A stretch of 6,967 nt of DNA from Paracoccaceae bacterium. Its GTDB lineage: Bacteria; Pseudomonadota; Alphaproteobacteria; Rhodobacterales; Rhodobacteraceae. The stretch spans positions 1-6,967 of the forward strand of contig WFQA01000252.1 of NCBI GenBank assembly GCA_015487255.1, written 5' to 3'. Below the pieces are notes generated by a model. That model saw nothing but the letters and a program-made list of their open reading frames with translations. It had not been told where the DNA came from and searched no databases. A program made the translations under genes and the position numbers. Below, piece after piece: positions 1 to 6,666 of this stretch; position 1 is the stretch's first letter; every line of letters begins with the position of its first letter.

Positions 1-27
1 AAACCTGTGATCTGGTCAAAAAAGTTG

Positions 28-51
28 GGTCAGCTACCACTGGGGCTGACC
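28..51 (+). terminator. Hairpin, possible terminator of an upstream gene
   Basis: A perfect 7-bp stem, GGTCAGC (28-34) with GCTGACC (45-51), encloses a 10-base loop. It is followed after five bases by a short T run (57-60). The T run is short and separated from the stem, so this is at best a weak intrinsic terminator for a gene ending before the window. It could also be an unrelated RNA structure. Confidence 0.3.
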
Positions 52-65
52 GCATATTTTCCTGA

Positions 66-94
66 TTGCAACCCTGAAATCCGTAGACTATACA
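66..94 (+). promoter_or_regulatory. Predicted sigma70-type promoter of tRNA-Arg
   Basis: A -35-like TTGCAA (66-71) and a -10-like TATACA (89-94) are separated by exactly 17 bases. Transcription would begin near 101-102, just before the mature tRNA 5' end at 103, leaving almost no leader. The spacing and position fit a strong stable-RNA promoter. It is a prediction from sequence only. Confidence 0.6.
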
Positions 95-102
95 GCCCTC
101 AA

Positions 103-179
<77 letters not shown>

Positions 180-295
180 CTTTTTATTTCTCACGCAGTT
201 TCGCTGTGCTCACGTCTGCGATGGCGCGGCAAACGGTTGCTAGCCTGTGTGCGCTTGGGTGATGGCTAAGGGGCTTTCCCTTTAGGAGCTGTCTC

Positions 296-301
296 TATAT
301 A
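296..301 (+). promoter_or_regulatory. Possible -10 element for purA
   Basis: The 156 bases between the tRNA and purA contain TATATA at 296-301, placed so that transcription could start near 307, about 30 bases before the purA ATG. No convincing -35 hexamer lies 16-18 bases upstream (CTTTCC or GCTTTC only). A small hairpin, AAGGG (268-272) with CCCTT (278-282), overlaps that area. purA might instead be read through from the tRNA promoter. No riboswitch was recognised in this leader. Confidence 0.25.
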
Positions 302-335
302 CCATCGGCGTAACTTCCTAACCAAGGGGTAGAGA

Positions 336-1628
336 ATGGCCAATGTAGTTGTAGTCGGCGCGCAATGGGGCGACGAGGGCAAGGGTAAGATTGTGGATTG
401 GCTGTCTGAGCGCGCCGATGTGATCGCGCGCTTTCAGGGCGGGCATAATGCCGGCCATACGTTGGTGATTGATGGCAAGGTTTATAAATTGAGCCTGCTG
501 CCCAGCGGGATTGTGCGTGGTGGCAAGCTTTCTGTTATTGGCAATGGTGTGGTGCTGGACCCGTGGGCGTTGCAGCAGGAAATTGAAAAGCTGCGTGGGC
601 AGGGGGTGGAGATTTCGCCCGATGTGCTGATGATCGCCGAAAATACCGCGCTGATCCTGCCGATCCATGGCGAACTGGACCGGGCGCGCGAACAGGTGAA
701 CTCGATTGCCAAAATCGGCACCACCGGGCGCGGTATTGGCCCGGCTTATGAGGATAAGGTCGGGCGGCGGGCGATCCGAGTGGCTGATCTGGCTGACGAA
801 AAAACCCTTGATCTGCGAATCTCCCGCTTGCTGACCCACCATAACGCCCTGCGCAATGGTCTTGGGCTGGAGGAGATTGATGCCGGGGCGCTAAAGGCAA
901 AGCTGCTGGCGATTGCGCCCAGTGTTTTGCCCTATGCGGCACCGGTCTGGAAGGTGCTGAATGAGAAACGCAAAGCCGGAAAGCGTATCCTTTTTGAAGG
1001 TGCGCAAGGCTCGCTGCTGGATGTCGATTTTGGCACTTATCCGTTTGTGACCTCCTCCACCACCACCGCCGGGATGGCGGCATCGGGCACCGGCATGGGG
1101 CCGGGGGCAGTGGATTTTGTGCTGGGGATTGTAAAGGCATATACCACGCGCGTTGGCGAGGGGCCATTTGCCTGCGAGCTGGATGACGAGGTTGGTGAGC
1201 ATCTGGCCACCGTGGGGCGTGAAAAAGGCACCGTGACCGGGCGGGCGCGGCGCTGTGGCTGGTTTGATGCGGTATTGGTGCGGCAAACCTGCGCGATCAA
1301 CGGGGTGAACGGCATTGCTTTCACCAAGCTTGATGTGCTCGACGGGCTAAAGGAGCTGAAAATCTGCGTGGCTTATGAGCTGGACGGCCAGCGGCTGGAT
1401 TATTTGCCGACGGCTGCGGACCAGCAGGCGCGGGTGACTCCGGTTTACGAGACGATGAAAGGCTGGTCGGAAAGCACGGTCGGGGCGCGAAGCTGGAATG
1501 ACCTGCCGGCGGAAGCGATCAAATATGTGCGCCGGGTGGAGGAGTTGATCGATTGCCCGGTGGCCATGCTTTCGACCTCGCCGGAGCGTGAAGATACGAT
1601 CCTGGTGACCGACCCGTTTGCGGATTGA
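336..1628 (+). CDS. purA: Adenylosuccinate synthetase
   Basis: PurA catalyses the first committed step from IMP to AMP: GTP + IMP + aspartate give adenylosuccinate, GDP and phosphate in the cytosol. The 430-residue product is normal for the bacterial family. Residues 8-19 carry the signature GAQWGDEGKGK with Asp13, the expected general base. NAGHT follows with His41, the catalytic acid; both numbers match the E. coli enzyme. The IMP-contacting GTTGRGIGPAYEDK segment spans 128-141. STTTAGMAASGTGMGP lies at 241-256, TVTGRARRCGWFD with Arg303 and Arg305 at 299-311, and the guanine-recognising TKLDV at 330-334. An AAGGGG ribosome binding site (324-329) sits six bases before the ATG and supports this start. 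The gene is monocistronic in this window and converges on pdxA. Nothing is missing or unusual in the protein. Confidence 0.98.
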   Translation: MANVVVVGAQWGDEGKGKIVDWLSERADVIARFQGGHNAGHTLVIDGKVYKLSLLPSGIVRGGKLSVIGNGVVLDPWALQQEIEKLRGQGVEISPDVLMIAENTALILPIHGELDRAREQVNSIAKIGTTGRGIGPAYEDKVGRRAIRVADLADEKTLDLRISRLLTHHNALRNGLGLEEIDAGALKAKLLAIAPSVLPYAAPVWKVLNEKRKAGKRILFEGAQGSLLDVDFGTYPFVTSSTTTAGMAASGTGMGPGAVDFVLGIVKAYTTRVGEGPFACELDDEVGEHLATVGREKGTVTGRARRCGWFDAVLVRQTCAINGVNGIAFTKLDVLDGLKELKICVAYELDGQRLDYLPTAADQQARVTPVYETMKGWSESTVGARSWNDLPAEAIKYVRRVEELIDCPVAMLSTSPEREDTILVTDPFAD

Positions 1629-1686
1629 TCGGGGAGGCAGGAAAAAATGGCGTTGCGGTGCTGTGGCCTCGCTTCGCCCGGTGTTA

Positions 1687-1732
1687 GCGGCGCGTTAAGG
1701 CAGCATGTGTGTTGAGCTTGCGCCCGCGCCGC
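1687..1732. repeat. Inverted repeat in the purA/pdxA convergent gap
   Basis: The 150 bases between the two 3' ends contain a perfect 8-bp inverted repeat, GCGGCGCG (1687-1694) and CGCGCCGC (1725-1732), with a 30-base loop. A bidirectional terminator is expected between convergent genes and this GC-rich stem is the best candidate. However, the loop is long and there is no T run on either strand next to it, so Rho-dependent termination or chance is equally possible. A six-base A run at 1644-1649 (T run on the minus strand) has no good stem before it. I see no gene in this gap. Confidence 0.3.
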
Positions 1733-1778
1733 GGTTTATAGCGTTTCGGCTTTAATGGCGGGGATGAGGGGGTGCCTT

Positions 1779-2771
1779 TTATGGGGTTGCCGCTAGTTTT
1801 TGGGCCATCTCCAGTGCGGTCATCATGCTGGAAGGGTCGGCAATGCCCTGGCCGGCTATGTCAAAGGCGGTGCCGTGGTCGGGGCTGGTGCGCACAAAGG
1901 GCAGGCCAAGGGTTATGTTAACCCCCTTTTCCAGCCCCATGTATTTAACCGGGATCAACCCCTGATCATGGTATTGCGCCACCACCACGTCAAATCTGCC
2001 GGTGCGTGCCAGCATGAAAACCGTATCACCGGGCCATGGGCCGGATACATCCAGCCCCTCGGCCTGCATGGCTTTTATCGCCGGGGTGATGATATTGATC
2101 TCCTCATCGCCAAAGCGCCCGCCTTCGCCCGCATGGGGGTTCAGCCCGGCAACCGCTATGCGCGGGGCCTTGACCCCCATCGCCCGCAGGCCCTTGTGCG
2201 CCAACCGGATCGCATGGATCTGGGCGTCAAAATCCGCGGCCTCAATCGCATCGCGCAGCGCCATATGGATGGTGACCAGCACGGTTTTGATACAGTCATT
2301 GGCCAGCATCATCGCGACTTCGGCCTTGGCGTGCTCAGCCAGTATCTCGGTATGGCCGGGGTAGCTGTGGCCCGCGGCTTTGAGCGCCTCTTTATGGATC
2401 GGGGCGGTGACGATGCCGCCAATCCTGCCGCTGAGCGCCAGTGCAATCCCCTTGGCGATGGCCAGATAGGCGGCTTGCCCCGCCCTGGCGGATACCCCGC
2501 CGATTGCTGGCAGGGTGGTGAGCGCGGATGTGGGCAGAAGGTTGAAGGCCCCCGGCCGGGTGTCGCTGATATTTTGCATTTCATGAACCGGCAGCGCAAA
2601 GGGTTTGGCGGCGCTGCGCAGCACCAGCGGGTCTCCCAAAATCGGAAAGGTTGACGGCTCTGGCAGGGCAGCCAGCGCTTTCAGGGTGATCTCGGGGCCG
2701 ATGCCCGCCGGGTCGCCCATGGTGAGGGCCAGGGGCTTGCCGGGGGTTTTGCCGGGGTTTTTATCGCTCAT
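1779..2771 (-). CDS. pdxA: 4-hydroxythreonine-4-phosphate dehydrogenase
   Basis: PdxA oxidises 4-phosphohydroxythreonine with NAD(P)+; the product decarboxylates to the amino ketone that PdxJ condenses with deoxyxylulose phosphate, giving pyridoxine phosphate in DXP-dependent B6 synthesis. The chosen start (ATG, 2771-2769) gives 330 residues, the usual family length, and places the conserved LALTMGDPAGIGPEI at residues 14-28. The three histidines expected to bind the divalent metal are all present: His169 in TIHMALRD, His213 in LNPHAGEGG and His268 in QYHDQG. PGHTE (138-142) and the C-terminal DHGTAFDIAG (298-307) are also canonical. The frame stays open upstream to 2945, but that extension is not conserved-looking and would run into motB. 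The ribosome binding site is weak: only AGG, four bases before the ATG. The gene is not beside rsmA or surA, its common partners, so a paralogue elsewhere is possible. A CtrA-type box lies directly upstream. Confidence 0.95.
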   Translation of the reverse strand: MSDKNPGKTPGKPLALTMGDPAGIGPEITLKALAALPEPSTFPILGDPLVLRSAAKPFALPVHEMQNISDTRPGAFNLLPTSALTTLPAIGGVSARAGQAAYLAIAKGIALALSGRIGGIVTAPIHKEALKAAGHSYPGHTEILAEHAKAEVAMMLANDCIKTVLVTIHMALRDAIEAADFDAQIHAIRLAHKGLRAMGVKAPRIAVAGLNPHAGEGGRFGDEEINIITPAIKAMQAEGLDVSGPWPGDTVFMLARTGRFDVVVAQYHDQGLIPVKYMGLEKGVNITLGLPFVRTSPDHGTAFDIAGQGIADPSSMMTALEMAQKLAATP

Positions 2772-2779
2772 AAACCTGA

Positions 2780-2798
2780 TTAACGCGCGCTTAACCAT
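2780..2798 (+). promoter_or_regulatory. Perfect CtrA-type binding site, pdxA/motB intergenic
   Basis: TTAA (2780-2783), seven bases CGCGCGC (2784-2790), and TTAA (2791-2794) followed by CCAT exactly match the known full CtrA consensus TTAA-N7-TTAA. The right half also reads TTAACCAT, a half-site form reported for alphaproteobacteria. For motB the right half TTAACC (2791-2796) can serve as a -35 with 17 bases to TTTGAT (2814-2819), four of six matches to a -10. This would start transcription near 2826, about 60 bases before the motB ATG. For pdxA the site lies 9 to 23 bases upstream of the start codon, close to its weak ribosome binding site. CtrA binding is inferred. Confidence 0.7.
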
Positions 2799-2886
2799 GA
2801 GGGCAAGGAACAATTTGATCTTTATCCCTTCGGTAAGGAATCGGGGGCTATGGTGGCTGCGGGAAGTGGAATTAGTGGGGGCCGAT

Positions 2887-3741
2887 ATGGCTGGGAAACC
2901 GGGGGACAATATGCGCCCCATCATTATAAAACGTAAAAAGATCATCGCCGGTGGCCACCATGGTGGCGCATGGAAGGTGGCCTATGCGGATTTCGTAACC
3001 GCGATGATGGCGTTTTTTCTGCTGATGTGGCTGCTCAACGCCACCACGGAAGAGCAGCGCCAGGGGATCGCCGCCTATTTCAACCCCGGCATTCCGATCT
3101 TTGCCGAAGATGGCGGCGGCGCGGGCATATTTGGCGGCGAGACGGTTTTTTCGGAAGATAGCAAAACCAATGTGGAGGCGGGCACCGTGGGCGAGCAGGC
3201 CGAGGATGTGTCGGGCAATGACGGCTCCACCGGCACCTCGCCGCAGGACCCGGTGGGCGAGGGGGAGGTCTTGGACGCGCAATTCGCCGAGGTGGAAAAC
3301 ATGTTTCGCGGCAATACCGGGGAGAGCTGGGTCGAGGACCCGCTGCTCAAACATGTCTCCACACGGGTGACCGACGAGGGGCTGATCATCGATGTGTTCG
3401 ATCTGCCTGACTCACCGCTTTACGAGCCGGGCACCAACCAGCCGACCGGAAAAATGTTTGCCCTGCTGGAGATGATCAGCCGGGTGCTGGGCACCGTGAC
3501 CAATGAAATTGCCATCACCGGCAATATTGATAAGGAACCCGAGGTGGAAAACGCGCCGGACGGGTTTGCCCTGACCGGCGGACGGGCCTTGATCGCCAAT
3601 ACGATCATGGTCGAGCACGGCATTGCGCCACAGCGGTTTGCCCGGCTGACCGGGGCGTCTGATCGCAACCCGGCTGGCGAGGGCGCGCCAAGCTATCGCA
3701 ACCGGCGGCTGGAGATCGTTCTGCTGCGGCAAGATCGGTAG
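2887..3741 (+). CDS. motB: Flagellar motor stator protein MotB
   Basis: MotB forms the proton-conducting stator with MotA and anchors it to peptidoglycan. From this start the protein has 284 residues. The basic N-terminal stretch PIIIKRKK is followed by GGHHGGAWKVAYADFVTAMMAFF, in which Asp35 (YADF) is the expected proton-binding aspartate. One membrane helix runs about residues 28-50, then a plug-like segment (TEEQRQGIAAYF) and a Gly- and acid-rich linker with very little Lys or Arg (about 73-140). The C-terminal OmpA/MotB domain (about 150-284) ends in NRRLEIVLL. Its usual GHTD is GNID (212-215), but Asp215 and Arg233 (GGRA), the pair expected to hold diaminopimelate, remain. ATG 2911 (276 residues, GGGGGA at 2901-2906) is an equally plausible start; ATG 2797 lies on the CtrA-type box and is unlikely. 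No motA is present here; in related genomes it usually lies elsewhere among flagellar genes. Confidence 0.93.
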   Translation: MAGKPGDNMRPIIIKRKKIIAGGHHGGAWKVAYADFVTAMMAFFLLMWLLNATTEEQRQGIAAYFNPGIPIFAEDGGGAGIFGGETVFSEDSKTNVEAGTVGEQAEDVSGNDGSTGTSPQDPVGEGEVLDAQFAEVENMFRGNTGESWVEDPLLKHVSTRVTDEGLIIDVFDLPDSPLYEPGTNQPTGKMFALLEMISRVLGTVTNEIAITGNIDKEPEVENAPDGFALTGGRALIANTIMVEHGIAPQRFARLTGASDRNPAGEGAPSYRNRRLEIVLLRQDR

Positions 3742-3811
3742 GGTGGTTTTGATCCCTGTCGCGATGCCGGGCAAATACCGGAGGAACAATATTTAGTTAC
3801 AATTTTGTCTG

Positions 3812-3827
3812 TTAGCCGCTTCTTAAC
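3812..3827 (+). promoter_or_regulatory. CtrA-like site upstream of flgE
   Basis: TTAG (3812-3815), seven bases CCGCTTC, then TTAAC (3823-3827) matches TTAA-N7-TTAAC with one mismatch. It lies in the relatively AT-rich 144-base gap between motB and flgE, 58 bases before the flgE ATG, where a hook-operon promoter is expected. No good -10 hexamer sits 16-18 bases downstream, and I could not find a sigma54 (-24/-12) or sigma28 promoter in the gap. CCGCT (3816-3820) and AGCGG (3831-3835) also form a small 5-bp inverted repeat around the right half-site. Confidence 0.5.
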
Positions 3828-3872
3828 TGTAGCGGGGCAAAGGTGGGGGCTGAACATGTAGTTTAGTTTGCG

Positions 3873-3879
3873 AAAAGGA
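3873..3879 (+). promoter_or_regulatory. Ribosome binding site that fixes the flgE start
   Basis: AAAAGGA at 3873-3879 lies six bases before ATG 3886. A TTG in the same frame at 3868 would add six residues but would put this site inside the coding region. The ATG also starts the protein at the usual distance from the conserved rod/hook N-terminal motif. Confidence 0.8.
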
Positions 3880-3885
3880 CTTTCG

Positions 3886-5187
3886 ATGACCCTATCCTCC
3901 TCAATGAATGCAGGTGTATCCGGCCTGAATGTGAATGCCAGTAAGCTGGCGACGATTGCTGACAATATCGCCAATTCCAAAACCTTTGGCTATAAACGGG
4001 TGGATGCCGATTTCACCGCGATGACGCTGGGCAGCCGCGCCGGCGCTTATGTGGCGGGCGGGGCCAGGGTCTCGACCTTTCGCAATATTTCGACCCAGGG
4101 TTCATTGATCACCACCGCCAATTCGATGGATATCGCCATCGGTGGGCGCGGGTTCCTGCCGGTCACCCCTAGCTCTGCGCTGGCTGATACCAGCGCGGCG
4201 CTGCCGCTGCGCTTGGCCACCACCGGCTCGTTTCGCCCTGATGCCGAAGGGATATTAACCACCAATAGCGGCCTGGTGCTTATGGGCTGGCCAGCTGACC
4301 CGGATGGCACCTTTCCGCCTTTCCCCCGTGATAGCGCGGCGGGGCTGGAGCCGGTGAATATCGCTCAAAACCAGTTTGCCGCCAACCCGACCACCGAGAT
4401 CCAGCTTGGCATCAACCTGCCCGCCACCGCCACACAGGCAGGCAGCACCGGAGATCCGTTTGACCTCTCGATCGAGTATTTTGATAACTTGGGCACCACC
4501 CAAACGATGACCGCCACCTTCACCCCGCAGGTGCCCGGTGTTGGGCAATCCAACCTGTGGACCATGGAAATTACCGATCTGGCCACCGGCCCGGCCCCGA
4601 TTGCCGAATTTACCGTGCAGTTTGATGCCACCACCGCCACGGGTGGCTCGCTGTTGAGCGTGGTGCCGGTATTTGGCGGGGCCTATAATGCGGCCACCGG
4701 TGATTTGAATGTCACTTTTGATCGCGGGCCGGTGGATATCAATATCGGCCTGCTTGGTTCCAACAACCGCATGACCCAGCTCTCCAGCAATTTTGCACCG
4801 ATCAATCTTTCGAAAAACGGGGCGCCGACCGGCAATGTGATCGGGGTTGAAATCGATAAAAACGGAGTTGTTTCCGCCAATTACGATAGCGGTTTCTCTA
4901 AAGAAATCTTCCGCGTGCCGCTGATCGATGTGGCCAATGCCAACGCGCTGGAGGCCCTGCCAAACCAGACCTATGCGCTGACCCGTGATAGCGGTGATAT
5001 GTTCCTCTGGGATGCCGGCTCCGGCCCGACGGGTGAAACCATCGGTTATGCCCGCGAGGAAAGCACCACCGATATCGCCGGGGAGCTGACCGCGCTGATC
5101 CAGACCCAGCGCGCCTATTCCTCCAATGCAAAAATCATCCAGACCGTGGATGAGATGTTGCAGGAAACCACCAATATCAAGCGATAA
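3886..5187 (+). CDS. flgE: Flagellar hook protein FlgE
   Basis: FlgE is exported by the flagellar type III system and polymerises outside the cell into the hook, the flexible joint between rod and filament. The product has 433 residues, within the range of the family. The N-terminal basal-body-rod/hook motif lies at residues 25-38 (ADNIANSKTFGYKR), preceded by the amphipathic MNAGVSGLNVNASKLATI. Together with the C-terminal helix (396-433, including ELTALIQTQRAYSSNAK and ending NIKR) this forms the D0/D1 core that packs in the hook. The middle (about 75-380) is a Thr-, Ala- and Gly-rich exposed region containing the FlgE-type GFLPVTP and GILTTNSG segments. No cleavable signal peptide is present, as expected. 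flgK follows after 24 bases, so the two are very likely co-transcribed. FlgG/FlgF are less likely because of the length and the position just before flgK and flgL. Confidence 0.95.
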   Translation: MTLSSSMNAGVSGLNVNASKLATIADNIANSKTFGYKRVDADFTAMTLGSRAGAYVAGGARVSTFRNISTQGSLITTANSMDIAIGGRGFLPVTPSSALADTSAALPLRLATTGSFRPDAEGILTTNSGLVLMGWPADPDGTFPPFPRDSAAGLEPVNIAQNQFAANPTTEIQLGINLPATATQAGSTGDPFDLSIEYFDNLGTTQTMTATFTPQVPGVGQSNLWTMEITDLATGPAPIAEFTVQFDATTATGGSLLSVVPVFGGAYNAATGDLNVTFDRGPVDINIGLLGSNNRMTQLSSNFAPINLSKNGAPTGNVIGVEIDKNGVVSANYDSGFSKEIFRVPLIDVANANALEALPNQTYALTRDSGDMFLWDAGSGPTGETIGYAREESTTDIAGELTALIQTQRAYSSNAKIIQTVDEMLQETTNIKR

Positions 5188-5211
5188 CAGCCAAGTGAAA
5201 GGGGCTAAGCC

Positions 5212-6666
5212 ATGAGTATTACCGCCGCAATATCCAACGCCTATTCAGGGCTTACCTCTGTTTCGCGCATGGCCGAAACCGTGTCCAACAACGTGGCCAA
5301 CGCGATGAACGAAAACTACGCCCGCCGGGCGGTGAATGCCGATCAGCGGGTGGTCGGGGGTGTGGGCATGGGGGTGAATGTCACCTCGATTGACCGCGCG
5401 CTTGATCTTTTGGCCACCTCGTCGCGGCGGGCGCGCGGGGCTTCATATGGCAATGCCAATACCCTGAGCGAGGCCAGCGGCCGCATGGCGCAAACCCTTG
5501 GCGCGCCCGGTGATGCCGGCGCGCTTGGCACCCGTATGCTGGATTTTGAAAATGCCATCCGCAATGCCGCTGATAACCCGGCCTCGGATTCGGCCCGCGA
5601 GCATCTTTTGAGCCAGGCCAAAAACCTGACCGGCACATTGAAAGGGATTTCGACCCAGACCATGGCCATACGCATGGATGCGGATGCGCAGATCGCCTCG
5701 CAGGTGCAAACGGTAAACGTGGCGCTGAAAAAGATCGAGGCGGTCAATACCGAGATCCGCCTGCGCGCCGGCAGTGGCAACACCGCCGCGCTGGAAGATG
5801 TGCGCAAAAAACTGATCGACGAGGTTTCAAGCATCATTCCGATCAAGCAAATCGCCCGCGATGGTGGTGTTGTGGCGCTTTATTCCGAAGGCGGCGCGGC
5901 GCTGATCGACGGGCAGGCCAACGAGCTTGGCTTCACCGCCACCCCGGTGATCACCCCCGATATGACCCTTGCCTCAGGCGCGCTTTCAGGGCTGACCTTG
6001 AATGGGCGGCCAATGAGCATCGGCACCGGTGCCGGCCAGCTTGAGGGCGGCACGCTGAGCGCGGCTTTTGAGGTGCGCGATGTAAAAGCCCCCGCTTTCA
6101 ACGCCCGCATAGATGCGGTGGCGCGTGATCTGGTGGAGCGGTTCCAATCCACCACCACCGACCCGCGCCTTGCCGCTGGCGATGCCGGGCTGTTCACCGA
6201 TAATGGCGCGGCATTTAACCCGGCAAATGAGCTGGCCCTTGCCCAGCGGCTGGAAATAAACGCCGCCGTGGACCCGGCCCAGGGCGGCGACCTGTGGCGC
6301 CTGCGCGATGGTATAAACGCCGTGCAAGGCCCGGCGGGGGATGACACCCAGTTGCGCCGCATGGTGGATGCGATGATGCTGGAGCGCACCCCAAGTGCCG
6401 CCACCGGGCTGGTCAGCCTTGTCAGCGCCACCGAGCTGTCGGAGGGGATTTCCGCATTGGTATCCGCGCAGGCGGCGCGAGACGAAAGCACCACGGCCTA
6501 TAATGCCGGGCAGTTTGACATATTGCGCGAGAGCGAGCTGGGGCTGACCGGGGTTGATACCGATTATGAAATGCAGCAGCTGATCATGATCGAGCAAGCT
6601 TACGCGGCCAATGCGAGGGTGATTTCAACCGCTGACCAGCTCATGCAAACCCTGTTGGAGATTTAG
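5212..6666 (+). CDS. flgK: Flagellar hook-associated protein 1 (FlgK)
   Basis: FlgK is the first of the two junction proteins that sit between the hook and the flagellin filament. The 484-residue product is shorter than enteric FlgK (about 547), the difference presumably lying in the exposed middle domain. The N terminus carries the family motif with SNNVAN at residues 25-30, followed by ENYARR in place of the usual GYTRQ. Residues about 95-200 are Ala-, Gln- and charge-rich and look helical. The C terminus (447-484) reads GVDTDYEMQQLIMIEQAYAANARVISTADQ and ends LMQTLLEI, the standard FlgK ending that pairs with the N-terminal helix in the D0 core. AAAGGGG (5198-5204) lies seven bases before the ATG. 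The gene starts 24 bases after flgE and its TAG stop abuts the flgL ATG. Confidence 0.95.
   Translation: MSITAAISNAYSGLTSVSRMAETVSNNVANAMNENYARRAVNADQRVVGGVGMGVNVTSIDRALDLLATSSRRARGASYGNANTLSEASGRMAQTLGAPGDAGALGTRMLDFENAIRNAADNPASDSAREHLLSQAKNLTGTLKGISTQTMAIRMDADAQIASQVQTVNVALKKIEAVNTEIRLRAGSGNTAALEDVRKKLIDEVSSIIPIKQIARDGGVVALYSEGGAALIDGQANELGFTATPVITPDMTLASGALSGLTLNGRPMSIGTGAGQLEGGTLSAAFEVRDVKAPAFNARIDAVARDLVERFQSTTTDPRLAAGDAGLFTDNGAAFNPANELALAQRLEINAAVDPAQGGDLWRLRDGINAVQGPAGDDTQLRRMVDAMMLERTPSAATGLVSLVSATELSEGISALVSAQAARDESTTAYNAGQFDILRESELGLTGVDTDYEMQQLIMIEQAYAANARVISTADQLMQTLLEI

Noticed and set aside
1800..2654. Long plus-strand open frame (284 codons) opposite pdxA.
   Set aside because: It is the antisense shadow of a clearly conserved gene; its translation shows no recognisable domain and no ribosome binding site is evident.
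2838..2842. GAATC (GANTC, CcrM methylation site) between the CtrA-type box and motB.
   Set aside because: A single GANTC site is common by chance and also occurs inside coding and tRNA sequence here; it gives no evidence of methylation control alone.
2797..2886. In-frame upstream extension of motB from ATG 2797 (30 more residues).
   Set aside because: The ATG lies on the CtrA-type box with no ribosome binding site, and the extension precedes the normal MotB N terminus without any recognisable motif.
2772..2945. In-frame upstream extension of pdxA on the minus strand.
   Set aside because: It would exceed the family length by 58 residues, overlap motB, and lies upstream of a start that already places the conserved PdxA N terminus correctly.
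2954..2967. 14-bp perfect palindrome GCCACCATGGTGGC, overlapping a 10-bp palindrome (2950-2959), near the start of motB.
   Set aside because: It is explained by the conserved MotB residues Gly-Gly-His-His-Gly-Gly and their codons; there is no independent sign of a binding site.
3780..3796. Strong GGAGG Shine-Dalgarno-like sequence (3780-3784) after motB, suggesting a small gene.
   Set aside because: No ATG, GTG or TTG follows at suitable spacing, and stops occur soon after in the nearby frames.
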